From Chitinophaga sp. CF118 (GTDB taxonomy: Bacteria; Bacteroidota; Bacteroidia; Chitinophagales; Chitinophagaceae): 64,000 nt of DNA. Positions 42,985 through 51,844 of the stretch are shown here, one piece after another (the first letter of the stretch is position 1; every line of letters begins with the position of its first letter). The notes beneath the pieces are model-generated. The model saw nothing but the letters and a program-made list of their open reading frames with translations. It was not told where the DNA came from and searched no databases. Location: assembly GCF_900112615.1 (NCBI RefSeq), contig NZ_FOMK01000004.1, positions 186,001-250,000 of the forward strand. The letters are read 5' to 3'. A program made the position numbers and the translations under genes.

Positions 42985-44421
42985 ATGTTAAAGCAAACGC
43001 AAACGATTAGTATAAACTTCACCGGAGGGATCATCTCTCCAGGTTATCTCCATACAATTCTGGAGATAGCAGGAGAAGCACGTGTAAAACAGGCGCGTTT
43101 CGGATTACGGCAGCAATTACTACTGGACGTACCTGTTAAACAACTGGCAACATTTGAAAAGGCTTGCAAAGAACAAAAGATCATTTACGGATCTGGTCCC
43201 AACATCACCAGTTCCTATCTCACTTCCGGCATTTTTAATACTGATACATGGCTAACCGAAGGCATTTACAAAGATGTTTTCGATATGTTTGATCATACAC
43301 CTTCCCTGAAGATAAACATCTGCGACAGCAGGCAAACCTTTACACCATTCTTTACAGGACATATCAACTGGATTGCTGCCGGGCAGCCACACTACTGGTA
43401 TCTTTATATCCGGTATCCTAAAACAGGCGCACTGTTTGCATGGCCGGAACTGATCTATACGAACAATATAGGTGAAGTAAGCCGTTGTATCGAATCATTA
43501 TTGCCAGGCGAAAATGAACAGCTTTACACACAGGTGAAAGCACAGATTGAATACATGAGCCGTCCAAAAGATCATGAACTGGAACAGCCTAGCTTTCACC
43601 TCCCCTACTATGAGGGTTTCAATAAACACGATAATCATTACTGGCTGGGGATTTACCGGCGGGATGAAGAGTTCTCCGTTCCTTTCCTGAAAGATATCTG
43701 TACTATCTGCCTGGAAACCAAGACAGGACAACTCTATGCTACATCCTGGAAATCGCTGATCATCAAAAACATAAAGCAGGAGCACCGGCGTCTCTGGGAT
43801 TATATTCTGGGTAAATACAATATCAACGTACGCCATGCTGCCAATGAACTGAACTGGCAGGTGGAAGATAACAGTGAAGATGCACTCGTACTAAAACGCC
43901 ACATTATCAGGTACTTCGACAGTGCCGACGTAAGGACCTACGGTTTATGCTTTGGTATACGCCTAAAACCGGGGAATAGTTGCTTTGGCTCCATTATTAT
44001 CAACAAACAGGAAGCCAGGCATAAAAGCCGTTTAAAAGGCCTTCAACGGTATGATATTCTGTATACTCCGGATTTCCAGCCTAATTCTGGTTCACTTATC
44101 CCTTACAGAACAGATGTGGCCAAGGAATACCTGGGCCCTTATATTACAGCGCTTTGTAAACATTTTTATGAAAACAGCCATGATCCGCTTAGTATCACGC
44201 AACAGGCTGTTCCTACAGTAGTGCAACCGGAGAAATGGGTACATCAGTGCAAACATTGCCTGACCATTTACGATGAAACTGTGGGAGATCCGGGACAACA
44301 AATTCCAGCTGGTACTTCGTTTGCCGACTTACCCTCCGGTTACTGTTGCTCCGTTTGTGAAGCCCCGTTATCTGATTTTATACCGGTAAATATTGCATCA
44401 TCTATTAATATCACATCTTAA
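42985..44421 (+). CDS. Sulfite/nitrite-reductase-fold protein lacking cluster cysteines, fused to a rubredoxin
   Basis: The 478-residue protein ends with a rubredoxin domain (about 417-468) with iron ligands C422-x2-C425 and C455-x2-C458. The first ~400 residues look like two ferredoxin-like half-domains of the siroheme reductase family: INFTGGIISPGYLHTILEIA with RFGLRQQLLLDVP, and later TGQLYATSWKSLIIKNI with NELNWQ. The C-x5-C and C-x3-C cluster motifs, present in NirB, are absent: the matching places read YLTSGIF and NICDSRQTF. It is thus probably not a siroheme enzyme but an electron-transfer or assembly partner in nitrate or nitrite reduction. It is the last gene of the nitrate run. The domain reading is by eye; the role is inferred. 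Confidence 0.7.
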   Translation: MLKQTQTISINFTGGIISPGYLHTILEIAGEARVKQARFGLRQQLLLDVPVKQLATFEKACKEQKIIYGSGPNITSSYLTSGIFNTDTWLTEGIYKDVFDMFDHTPSLKINICDSRQTFTPFFTGHINWIAAGQPHYWYLYIRYPKTGALFAWPELIYTNNIGEVSRCIESLLPGENEQLYTQVKAQIEYMSRPKDHELEQPSFHLPYYEGFNKHDNHYWLGIYRRDEEFSVPFLKDICTICLETKTGQLYATSWKSLIIKNIKQEHRRLWDYILGKYNINVRHAANELNWQVEDNSEDALVLKRHIIRYFDSADVRTYGLCFGIRLKPGNSCFGSIIINKQEARHKSRLKGLQRYDILYTPDFQPNSGSLIPYRTDVAKEYLGPYITALCKHFYENSHDPLSITQQAVPTVVQPEKWVHQCKHCLTIYDETVGDPGQQIPAGTSFADLPSGYCCSVCEAPLSDFIPVNIASSINITS

Positions 44422-44544
44422 CATTTTCTTTGCACTTCGCGCATAGCCTGAACTACAGTAACTTATACAGGAAGCTCCATCCTGGTAATCATTAAAACGA
44501 TTAAAACAAGTGCTAAAACGTTATAGAACTACAAGATTAAGTCT

Positions 44545-44552
44545 TATTTTTG
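44545..44552 (+). promoter_or_regulatory. TAnnTTTG-type -7 element before mqo
   Basis: TATTTTTG matches the -7 consensus exactly, 28 bases before the chosen ATG. No TTG is present at the -33 distance. Confidence 0.4.
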
Positions 44553-44579
44553 CGCTGCAAATCGTGTAAAAAAAATAAT

Positions 44580-46082
44580 ATGTCTCCTAAATCGGCGCCT
44601 GACATCGTTTTAATCGGTGCAGGCATAATGAGTGCAACGCTGGGTGTTCTGTTAAAAGAATTGCAACCGGAACTGACCATTGAAATCTTTGAAAGACTGG
44701 ATATGATTGCCGGTGAAAGCTCAGATGCATGGAATAATGCCGGAACAGGGCATTCTGCTTTCTGTGAACTTAACTATACTCCAGAGAAGGCCGATGGTTC
44801 TATCGAAATAAATAAAGCAATGAAAATTGCTGAATCATTCGAAGTATCCAAGGAGTTTTGGTCATTCCTTGTACAAGAGGGCTGCATACAATCTCCGGGA
44901 AGTTTTATACAAAGCGTTCCTCATATGAGCTTCGTATGGGGCGAACAGAATGTAGAGTATCTTAAAAAGCGCCAGAAAGCGCTGGAAAGTAACCACCTGT
45001 TCAAAGGCATGCAATACTCTGAAGATCCTGCCGTATTGTCTGAATGGATTCCCCTCGTAATGGAAGGCCGGGACCCTGCAGAGAAAGTAGCTGCTACCCG
45101 TATGGAGTTGGGTACCGATATCAACTTCGGATCGCTGACAAGATCATTGATCAATTACCTGACAGAACAAGATGGTGTACACTTACATCTGAATCACGAA
45201 GTGCGAGACCTGGAGCAGGATGAGGATGGGAAATGGCGATTGACTGTGAAAAACCTGGAAACAGGCAAGAAAAGAAAGCTCTTTACAAAATTCATATTTA
45301 TAGGTGCTGGTGGTGGTTCACTGCCTCTACTGGAGAAATCAGATATTCCGGAAGGAAAAGGCTTTGGTGGCTTCCCTGTAAGCGGCCAATGGTTAATCTG
45401 TAAAAATCCGGAAGTGGTGGAAAGGCATGCTGCCAAAGTATATGGCAAGGCTTCGGTTGGTGCGCCACCGATGTCCGTTCCTCACCTGGATACCCGCATG
45501 ATCGATGGCAAAAAAGCGTTGCTGTTTGGTCCTTATGCCGGCTTCTCTACAAAGTTCCTGAAAAAAGGTTCCTGGCTGGATCTGCCTAAATCTATTAAAT
45601 TCAATAACATCCGCCCTATGCTGGCGGCTGGCCTTGATAACCTCCCACTTACAAAATACCTGATAGACCAGGTACGTCAGTCACCCGCAGAAAGACTCGA
45701 AGCCTTACAGGCTTTCCTGCCTACAGCAAAGATGGAAGACTGGGAACTGGAGTTTGCAGGTCAGCGTGTACAGGTGATCAAAAAAGATCCTGAACTCGGT
45801 GGTGTACTGGAATTTGGTACTGAAGTAGTAAGTGCGGCAGACGGCTCTATTGCTGCATTGCTGGGGGCTTCCCCCGGTGCATCTACAGCTGTTTCAATCA
45901 TGCTGGAATTACTGGACCGTTGCTTTAAAGAACAACTGGCTACTCCTGAATGGAAGGACAAACTGTTGCAGATGATCCCTTCATATGGCCAAAAACTGGC
46001 TGATAAACCTGCTCTTTGTGATCAGGTAAGAGAATGGTCCAACACAATATTAGAATTGAAAAAAACAAGCGTTGTAGCTTAA
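44580..46082 (+). CDS. mqo: Malate:quinone oxidoreductase
   Basis: The 500-residue flavoprotein oxidises malate to oxaloacetate and passes electrons to the quinone pool at the inner membrane. It shows the FAD motif VLIGAGIMSATLG, the family blocks ERLDMIAGESSDAWNNAGTGHSAFCELNYTPE (split across 45-80), GRDPAEKVAATRMELGTDINFG, FIGAGGGSLPLLEKSDIPEGKGFGGFPVSG and LLGASPGASTAVSIMLELL. The ATG at 44580 (MSPKSAPDI) is preferred to one 10 codons upstream. It stands alone between the nitrate operon and a bidirectional terminator. Confidence 0.95.
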   Translation: MSPKSAPDIVLIGAGIMSATLGVLLKELQPELTIEIFERLDMIAGESSDAWNNAGTGHSAFCELNYTPEKADGSIEINKAMKIAESFEVSKEFWSFLVQEGCIQSPGSFIQSVPHMSFVWGEQNVEYLKKRQKALESNHLFKGMQYSEDPAVLSEWIPLVMEGRDPAEKVAATRMELGTDINFGSLTRSLINYLTEQDGVHLHLNHEVRDLEQDEDGKWRLTVKNLETGKKRKLFTKFIFIGAGGGSLPLLEKSDIPEGKGFGGFPVSGQWLICKNPEVVERHAAKVYGKASVGAPPMSVPHLDTRMIDGKKALLFGPYAGFSTKFLKKGSWLDLPKSIKFNNIRPMLAAGLDNLPLTKYLIDQVRQSPAERLEALQAFLPTAKMEDWELEFAGQRVQVIKKDPELGGVLEFGTEVVSAADGSIAALLGASPGASTAVSIMLELLDRCFKEQLATPEWKDKLLQMIPSYGQKLADKPALCDQVREWSNTILELKKTSVVA

Positions 46083-46088
46083 CTAAAT

Positions 46089-46122
46089 AAAAAAAGCGGC
46101 TGTCGTACGATAGCCGCTTTTT
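46089..46122. terminator. Bidirectional intrinsic terminator after mqo
   Basis: An A-run, then AGCGGCT and AGCCGCT arms (46095-46118) around a near-palindromic centre TCGTACGA, then a T-run. It separates mqo from the convergent acyltransferase gene. Confidence 0.85.
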
Positions 46123-46140
46123 TCATTAACACACAATCCA

Positions 46141-47190
46141 TTAATTAAGATCTGAAACACGCTGCACCCATTTAATACTATACAAATAATTAAGAACCGG
46201 ATCACAGATATACTGTCTTATCTTCTCAATACTAATCCCCGCAATAAAGACCAGCACAGCCAGTAAAAAGATCGAAGCAAACAACGCTATATCATTATGC
46301 ACCGTATCCTGAACATACACCATCACATGATCCCTTAAATAAAGGCACACATCCCTTTGCTCATGAAACAGGTAAGTTCCGAATACAAGCCCCGCAATGC
46401 TGTTTATCAGACCGCTCCTGATACTGATATTCTTAAATGTGTAAAACAGGAAAACTGCGGATAGGATCATCACCGGGTTATTGTAATTATAAACAGCCCA
46501 GGTTATCTTAGGTTTTCCGAAGAGATATAAACCGTACGCCATTGCAAAGATCAGCAGGGAACAGCAGGTATACCATAACCAGGCATAATCTACTTTCTTC
46601 ACATAGTTCCGGCAGTAATGCGCCACAGCATAAATAAAGATAAAGTTATAAATACCAAACCCCCTGTCTGAAATAAAATTGCCCATAACGAACTTGATAT
46701 GTGCCAGGATCAGCAGAACGATTATCATACAAATAAGCTGCTTTTGATTCATCCCTGCCAATCCTTTATTGAGCATGGGAGATAAAGCATACAACGTTAA
46801 ATAAACAGGAACAAACCACCAGCCTTTATAGAGAAAATAAAAGGTCATGGCGAATCCTTTAATACTCCATACATTCAATCCCAGCCATACAAATATGAGG
46901 TACAGCAGAATGGAATAAAAGAGACATTGGATGAGAAAAGAAATAAGCACTTTTATTTTAAACTTTATTTCAAAGTATCCTGAAATAAATACGTATGTAT
47001 TAACAGCTACAATTATGAAACTATTTAAAAGAATCTGGAAAGTAGTGGATGACATGGGAGTATAAGTTCCTGAACCCAGTTCCCGCAATTTTAATCCCCT
47101 GGTAACAAGATGATGTACAATGATCATAAACATTAACACGATGCGGAGTAATTCAATGTTTGAGTCCCTTTGTACTTTTTCTGATTTCAT
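46141..47190 (-). CDS. Membrane acyltransferase family 3 protein
   Basis: A 349-residue polytopic protein starting SNIELLRIVLMFMIIVHHL, with the acyltransferase-3 catalytic-type histidine in the first helix, and about ten membrane segments. The family O-acylates sugars of surface polysaccharides. The gene lies after the exopolysaccharide cluster on the same strand but beyond a terminator hairpin, so it is probably its own transcript. The acceptor is unknown. Confidence 0.85.
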   Translation of the reverse strand: MKSEKVQRDSNIELLRIVLMFMIIVHHLVTRGLKLRELGSGTYTPMSSTTFQILLNSFIIVAVNTYVFISGYFEIKFKIKVLISFLIQCLFYSILLYLIFVWLGLNVWSIKGFAMTFYFLYKGWWFVPVYLTLYALSPMLNKGLAGMNQKQLICMIIVLLILAHIKFVMGNFISDRGFGIYNFIFIYAVAHYCRNYVKKVDYAWLWYTCCSLLIFAMAYGLYLFGKPKITWAVYNYNNPVMILSAVFLFYTFKNISIRSGLINSIAGLVFGTYLFHEQRDVCLYLRDHVMVYVQDTVHNDIALFASIFLLAVLVFIAGISIEKIRQYICDPVLNYLYSIKWVQRVSDLN

Positions 47191-47262
47191 AATTTAATTC
47201 TTTTACTGTTTCTGCCTATACATACAATCCGGCACCAGTGATTTTTAAAAACATCCAAAAGC

Positions 47263-47293
47263 GTAAAAAAATAGGGGATATAGATATATCCCC
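47263..47293 (-). terminator. Intrinsic terminator of the kinase-like gene
   Basis: GGGGATATA (47274-47282) pairs with TATATCCCC (47285-47293); on the minus strand the stem is followed by a T-run. It ends the transcript of the kinase-like gene just upstream. Confidence 0.75.
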
Positions 47294-47331
47294 TTTGTTT
47301 TAACCTTATCTTATTGTTTCTAAGAGAAATT

Positions 47332-48042
47332 TTACCGTACACCGTTCGGTTTATATGGTATCCGTACCACTACTACCACATTCTTTTCCTGTGCTGCTGT
47401 GATTTCAAAATTACCATCATGCAAAGCTGCCAGGTAAGACATCAGGTAACAAATGGGTTGGTTTAATAATTCACTATCAGTAACGCGATGTTCATGCGCG
47501 GATGATTTAAATGGAGATGAAAAAATATAGTTAGCAAAAAAATGTCCTCTGATTTCAAAATAGCCTTCTTCAAAACTAAATATCAGTCTGGGTAACTGGT
47601 AAGTAGATGAATGCCTGTTCATCCAAAAGAACAGATTTAATATTAATTGCCTGATTACAAATTCATCTATAAAAGCATCTGCGGTCCCCTTGTTCTGTTG
47701 CAATTCCACTGCCGGAGATAACAGCTTTGTATAAGGCTCTTCCCGGATAAACTGGGTCAGAAAGAAATGAACATTAGTCATCTTCCTCTTAAGCACAAAT
47801 GATTGGCTCAGAATTAGTTGAATGATGCGTACATTCTGCAACTGAAAATCCAATTCTATTACTTGTGATTTAATGGCCTCTGCCTGCCGGGTAATCTTGC
47901 CGGGCACAGCTTTCCCATCATAGAGCGCAATCAGCTCAACGCTGGAAAGAATACTTGATATAATAGATTTCAGCTCGTGAAAGATATCGTCTGCAAGCCG
48001 GTTATTATCAAGAAATTTATTTGCAGTTACAGAAGTTTTCAT
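47332..48042 (-). CDS. Divergent histidine-kinase-like protein
   Basis: A soluble protein of 236 residues with a HisKA-like start: H22 in DIFHELKSIISSILSSVEL followed by a helical hairpin (to about 80). The second part resembles a HATPase fold, with VIRQLILNLFFWMNRHS where an N-box would be, but the canonical N-box asparagines and the glycine-rich G boxes are not visible, so ATP binding is doubtful. It lies 133 bp after the priming sugar transferase, at the 3' end of the exopolysaccharide cluster. It may be a decayed kinase or a phosphotransfer/docking protein. Confidence 0.6.
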   Translation of the reverse strand: MKTSVTANKFLDNNRLADDIFHELKSIISSILSSVELIALYDGKAVPGKITRQAEAIKSQVIELDFQLQNVRIIQLILSQSFVLKRKMTNVHFFLTQFIREEPYTKLLSPAVELQQNKGTADAFIDEFVIRQLILNLFFWMNRHSSTYQLPRLIFSFEEGYFEIRGHFFANYIFSSPFKSSAHEHRVTDSELLNQPICYLMSYLAALHDGNFEITAAQEKNVVVVVRIPYKPNGVR

Positions 48043-48175
48043 TTTCGTCGCTGGTTTACAGGTCCCCGCCTATTAAAGATAGATATTCCCGACTTAACCG
48101 CTGCCGGAGCGCAAATGTAACATTTACCATTCTTTAATTCTGCTCAATTATGCTACTTATACTAGTACAAAATTA

Positions 48176-49561
48176 TCAGAAAGCGTTTTTATCGCCTCGA
48201 ATCGTGTTAAATACAGTCAAAAAGATTATCCGCAAGTCCAAATATACAGACCAGTTCTCCATATACCAGATATCATGTTCGATACGTTTGCGCAGATGCA
48301 CTTCTTCTGTAATCTCTCCACGGTAACCATTTACCTGTGCCCATCCTGTGATACCTGGTTTCAGAAAATGACGGATCATATACTTCTGAATAATCGCAGA
48401 ATACTCCTCTGTATGTTTCAGCATATGTGGGCGTGGTCCTACAATAGACATATCTCCTACAAAAACATTCAGGAATTGCGGCATTTCGTCCAGGTTGGTC
48501 TTACGCAGTATGCGTCCGATCTTCGTGAAACGACGGTCGTTCCTGCTGGCCTGTTTATTATTGGCATCATTGTTCACATACATACTTCTGAACTTCAGGC
48601 AGCGGAAAGTTTGATTGTTCCGGCCGGTACGATGCTGTATGAAGAAGATGGGGCCACGGGATTCCAGTTTTACCAGAAGCGCCAGTAATGGAATCAGCCA
48701 ACTTAAAATAAACACCATTACAAAGGCACTGAACATAATATCAAAAACCCGTTTTCTGATCCTGTTTGCAATATCATCCAATGGTTCCGAACGTAATGAG
48801 ATGATAGGAATGTTATCCAGGTAATCTATGTAAATCTGCCTGTTTACAAACATTCTGAAATCCGGCACGAAACGGAAACGGATAAAATGCCGCTCTGCTT
48901 CATGTGCCAGGGTGTACAGGTAAGGAAACTGTTCCGGCGATAAAGTGGAATAGATCTCCCTTATATTATTGGTCTGCGCATAAGTAACACACTCTTGTAA
49001 ATTGCCAATCACCGGGTAAAAAGATAACTCATGCACATTACTTGGTTCTTCAAAATATCCTTCAAATCTGAGGTTACTCTTTCTGCCCAATAAATTATCT
49101 ACCAACTGTTTCGATAAATCATTATATCCTACTATTACTACTTTCCTTTCAATTTCCTTACGACGCAGAATGTAGTTGGTGAGCATATAAAAAAACAACC
49201 TGTCTATGAGTGCCACCGCTATAAAAAGTAAACAATAGGTAACTATAAATATCCGGTTATAAGCCTCTTTGTAAAGGAATACAAACAAGAGTATGAGTAG
49301 CAGGTAGTATAAAACACTCTGAATCGTTTTGCGTGTAATCCTTTCGTACGACAACTGCTGACTCATGAAATAGATCCCTGTGGTATATAATGCAATTGCC
49401 CATGAAATATTAGAAGCCAGTAAAAAAGCATCTCTGTTTACATGCACAGGTACACTAAACTGTTGCATCCAATACTGTGTAAAAAAGAAAAATCCATTCA
49501 GGCTGATAAAATCAAACACCAGTATCTGGATACTGCATATTTTTAAATATCTGTTCAGCAT
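48176..49561 (-). CDS. Undecaprenyl-phosphate hexose-1-phosphate transferase (priming)
   Basis: The enzyme starts repeat-unit synthesis by moving a sugar 1-phosphate (probably glucose) to undecaprenyl phosphate. The 461-residue protein has four N-terminal membrane helices, a CoA-binding-like middle domain (VVIVGYNDLSKQLVDNLLG) and a C-terminal bacterial sugar transferase domain (KRVFDIMFSAFVMVFI, FFIQHRTGRNNQTFRCLKFRSM, NLDEMPQFLNVFVGDMSIVGPRPH, GITGWAQVNGYRGE). This is the WcaJ/PssY architecture. It is the last biosynthetic gene of the cluster. Confidence 0.93.
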   Translation of the reverse strand: MLNRYLKICSIQILVFDFISLNGFFFFTQYWMQQFSVPVHVNRDAFLLASNISWAIALYTTGIYFMSQQLSYERITRKTIQSVLYYLLLILLFVFLYKEAYNRIFIVTYCLLFIAVALIDRLFFYMLTNYILRRKEIERKVVIVGYNDLSKQLVDNLLGRKSNLRFEGYFEEPSNVHELSFYPVIGNLQECVTYAQTNNIREIYSTLSPEQFPYLYTLAHEAERHFIRFRFVPDFRMFVNRQIYIDYLDNIPIISLRSEPLDDIANRIRKRVFDIMFSAFVMVFILSWLIPLLALLVKLESRGPIFFIQHRTGRNNQTFRCLKFRSMYVNNDANNKQASRNDRRFTKIGRILRKTNLDEMPQFLNVFVGDMSIVGPRPHMLKHTEEYSAIIQKYMIRHFLKPGITGWAQVNGYRGEITEEVHLRKRIEHDIWYMENWSVYLDLRIIFLTVFNTIRGDKNAF

Positions 49562-49582
49562 ATATTAAATGTTAACTAACTA

Positions 49583-50827
49583 TTATCCTATTACCGCTTC
49601 TTCGAATCTTGACATTATTTTCCCTACCGACAGGTAGGTTTCCGCATATAACCTGCCATTCCTGGCCAGTTCTGTCGCATTATCATTCATTGATCTGATG
49701 ATACCTTCATTCAATGCTTCCTGATTTTCTGCATCCACTACAATCCCCATATTATGTGTACTCACCAGCTTATGCAAACTTGTACCGTTGTTGGCCGTAA
49801 CCAGCGCCAGTCCACCCACAGCAAGGATAGTAGTCAGTTTGGACGGCATTACTAAATCACTGGCATTTCCTTTTTGAATCACCAGGTGTACATCCGCCAT
49901 ATTCAGGAAATGATTAAAGCGCTCGAAAGGCTGCAAAGGAAAAAATATGACGTTCTGCAATCCCATATTTGCAGCAATGTGCTGTAGTTTCTCTTTATAA
50001 GGCCCTGAACCACAGATCAGGAACTTTAACCCGGGCTGATCTTTCAGGCTGTCTGCTGCATGCAGAATAGCCTCCAGTCCCTGTTTTTCACCAATCGCTC
50101 CCGAGTATAACACAATCTTATCTGTTGGGGCAAAACCGTATTCTGTTTTTAATGACATCCGTTCTGCCAGCGGATGGAATAACGAAACATCCACCCAGTT
50201 TGGAAAAAAGAAGATCTCCTTACCGGCCTTCTGCTGTATCTTACTCATCATACCATCAGAGATACTGCTTACCATATCTGCCTGCTGAAGGATGTAACGT
50301 TCCAGCCCGAACAATACTTTGATAAGTGCAGGAGATTTAATCATGTTGAGATCCCGTGCTGCTTCTATCTGCATATCCTGTACATGATACAATACCTTTG
50401 CGCCACGTAGTTTCTTATACAGTACTGCGAGCAGGCCCAGATGAAAAGGAGGTACTACACTGATCACCACATCAAATTTTTTGCGTGGCAGCAATTGCAG
50501 CAGCTTGAAGAATGCAGATACTGCAAAGGAAAAGTCCAGCAGCATTCTTGTTTTACCCGATGGCTTTGCAGGTACATACTGCGGACACCTGTATACAGTA
50601 ATCTTTCCCAGCCATCCTTCTTCACGGATCAATTCCTTCTTATACCAGTTTCTGTTTTTATCATAAGGAGGCTGTACTTTCCACTGCGGATAATATGGAT
50701 AACTGGTAATAACGGAACAATCATAACCGCCCGCGGCCAGCCACCGGATCATCTCACCGTTGTATTTTCCAATACCGGTTTGTTCAGGTAAAAAGTTTCC
50801 TCCAATCAGTAATAATCGTTTTGCCAT
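49583..50827 (-). CDS. WcaI-like glycosyltransferase, family 4
   Basis: A 414-residue GT-B enzyme. The N-terminus LLIGGNFLPEQTGIGKYNGEMIRWLAAGGYDCSV and SYPYYPQWK resemble colanic-acid WcaI, and the C-terminal half has the GT4 donor site (KIVLYSGAIGEKQGLEAILHAA, VIQKGNASDLVMPSKLTTILA). It transfers a sugar to the lipid-linked repeat unit at the cytoplasmic face. It starts 2 bases before the end of the acetyltransferase gene region, so the pair is tightly linked. Confidence 0.9.
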   Translation of the reverse strand: MAKRLLLIGGNFLPEQTGIGKYNGEMIRWLAAGGYDCSVITSYPYYPQWKVQPPYDKNRNWYKKELIREEGWLGKITVYRCPQYVPAKPSGKTRMLLDFSFAVSAFFKLLQLLPRKKFDVVISVVPPFHLGLLAVLYKKLRGAKVLYHVQDMQIEAARDLNMIKSPALIKVLFGLERYILQQADMVSSISDGMMSKIQQKAGKEIFFFPNWVDVSLFHPLAERMSLKTEYGFAPTDKIVLYSGAIGEKQGLEAILHAADSLKDQPGLKFLICGSGPYKEKLQHIAANMGLQNVIFFPLQPFERFNHFLNMADVHLVIQKGNASDLVMPSKLTTILAVGGLALVTANNGTSLHKLVSTHNMGIVVDAENQEALNEGIIRSMNDNATELARNGRLYAETYLSVGKIMSRFEEAVIG

Positions 50828-50829
50828 AT

Positions 50830-51378
50830 TTATTCGGTGATCTCTCTTTTACGTACATGAATAGCAGGGTTACCTGTATAAATACTCCATGCTTCCAGAT
50901 TTTTTGCGGCCACGGATTTCACCGTGAGTATTGCATGCGATCCACAAACGATACCCGGGCATACTACAGATTGTGCACCAATCCATACGCCGTCCTCAAT
51001 CTTTATTCCACCAAGTCTGTAAGGAAAATCACTTTTCTTGTAATCATGATTACCGGTTAACAACATAGCGCCCTGGGAAATACAAACATGGTCTCCAACA
51101 TTCACCATATCAAGGTTATCAATCCATACGGATTCCCCTATCCAGCAATGTTCTCCAATACTTAACCTCCAGGGATATTTAATTCTCACTTTAGTTTTGA
51201 TGATGAGCCCTTGTCCAACAGTAGCACCAAAAGCACGTAGCAGCCATCTTTTAAATCCATATGGCCAGGGAAAGACACTATCGAAAATGTAATAATTCAC
51301 CAGGAACCAAATTCCTTTTTTCCATGCCGGACCGGCGGTATAGTTACCTACACTGAATTTGGACAGATCTGTATTCAT
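50830..51378 (-). CDS. WcaF-like hexapeptide acetyltransferase
   Basis: A 182-residue protein ending in left-handed beta-helix hexapeptide repeats (SIGEHCWIGESVWIDNLDMVNVGDHVCISQGAMLLTG, split; then IEDGVWIGAQSVVCPGIVCGSHAILTVKSVAAKNL) with the family's NHD (residues near 113) catalytic-type histidine in TGNHDYKK. It should O-acetylate a sugar of the repeat unit using acetyl-CoA. It lies between the VanZ-like gene and the WcaI-like gene. Confidence 0.9.
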   Translation of the reverse strand: MNTDLSKFSVGNYTAGPAWKKGIWFLVNYYIFDSVFPWPYGFKRWLLRAFGATVGQGLIIKTKVRIKYPWRLSIGEHCWIGESVWIDNLDMVNVGDHVCISQGAMLLTGNHDYKKSDFPYRLGGIKIEDGVWIGAQSVVCPGIVCGSHAILTVKSVAAKNLEAWSIYTGNPAIHVRKREITE

Positions 51379-51393
51379 TGTTTGATTAAATAA

Positions 51394-51837
51394 TTATTCA
51401 CTCAAAAAGCTATAGGCCCTTTTACATATATAAAACCCGATGGCGGCACCTGCAGTATTAAGTATTACGTCATCTACATCTGCCACGCCCAAACCTGTAC
51501 AATACTGCACTGTCTCTATAATCAAACTCAGTATACAGGCCATAAGGACTACCATCCAGAACTGTTGCATCCGAAAAACCAATATGGCAATGAAGGAAAC
51601 AGGGATAAACAGCGCAATGTTTCCAAAAATGTTCCCCAGGAAGTTGAACCAGTGTATGAACCAACTACTGCCGCGTGCATACGAAATGTCATTTAGTGAA
51701 TCAACAAACGGATGAATCCGTAAGCGGCTTCCCAGCGGAACAATATGTTCAAACCTCAGTGGGTTCAGAATTACCACACATAACAACAACAGAAGATATC
51801 CTATCGTCACGCTTATCTTTAAACTCCTTCTCGTCAT
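51394..51837 (-). CDS. VanZ-like membrane protein
   Basis: A 147-residue protein with four membrane helices and the VanZ-family ending: FLGNIFGNIALFIPVSF, then SLIIETVQYCTGLGVADVDDVILNTAGAAIGF. The ATG at 51837 (MTRRSLKIS) is chosen because an earlier one at 51870 would overlap the glycosyltransferase gene upstream. VanZ-like proteins occur in polysaccharide clusters, but the role is not known. Confidence 0.85.
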   Translation of the reverse strand: MTRRSLKISVTIGYLLLLLCVVILNPLRFEHIVPLGSRLRIHPFVDSLNDISYARGSSWFIHWFNFLGNIFGNIALFIPVSFIAILVFRMQQFWMVVLMACILSLIIETVQYCTGLGVADVDDVILNTAGAAIGFYICKRAYSFLSE

Positions 51838-51844
51838 ATTTAAT

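Noticed and set aside
42985..44421. Functional siroheme sulfite or nitrite reductase
   Set aside because: The four cluster cysteines present in NirB are missing at the corresponding places.
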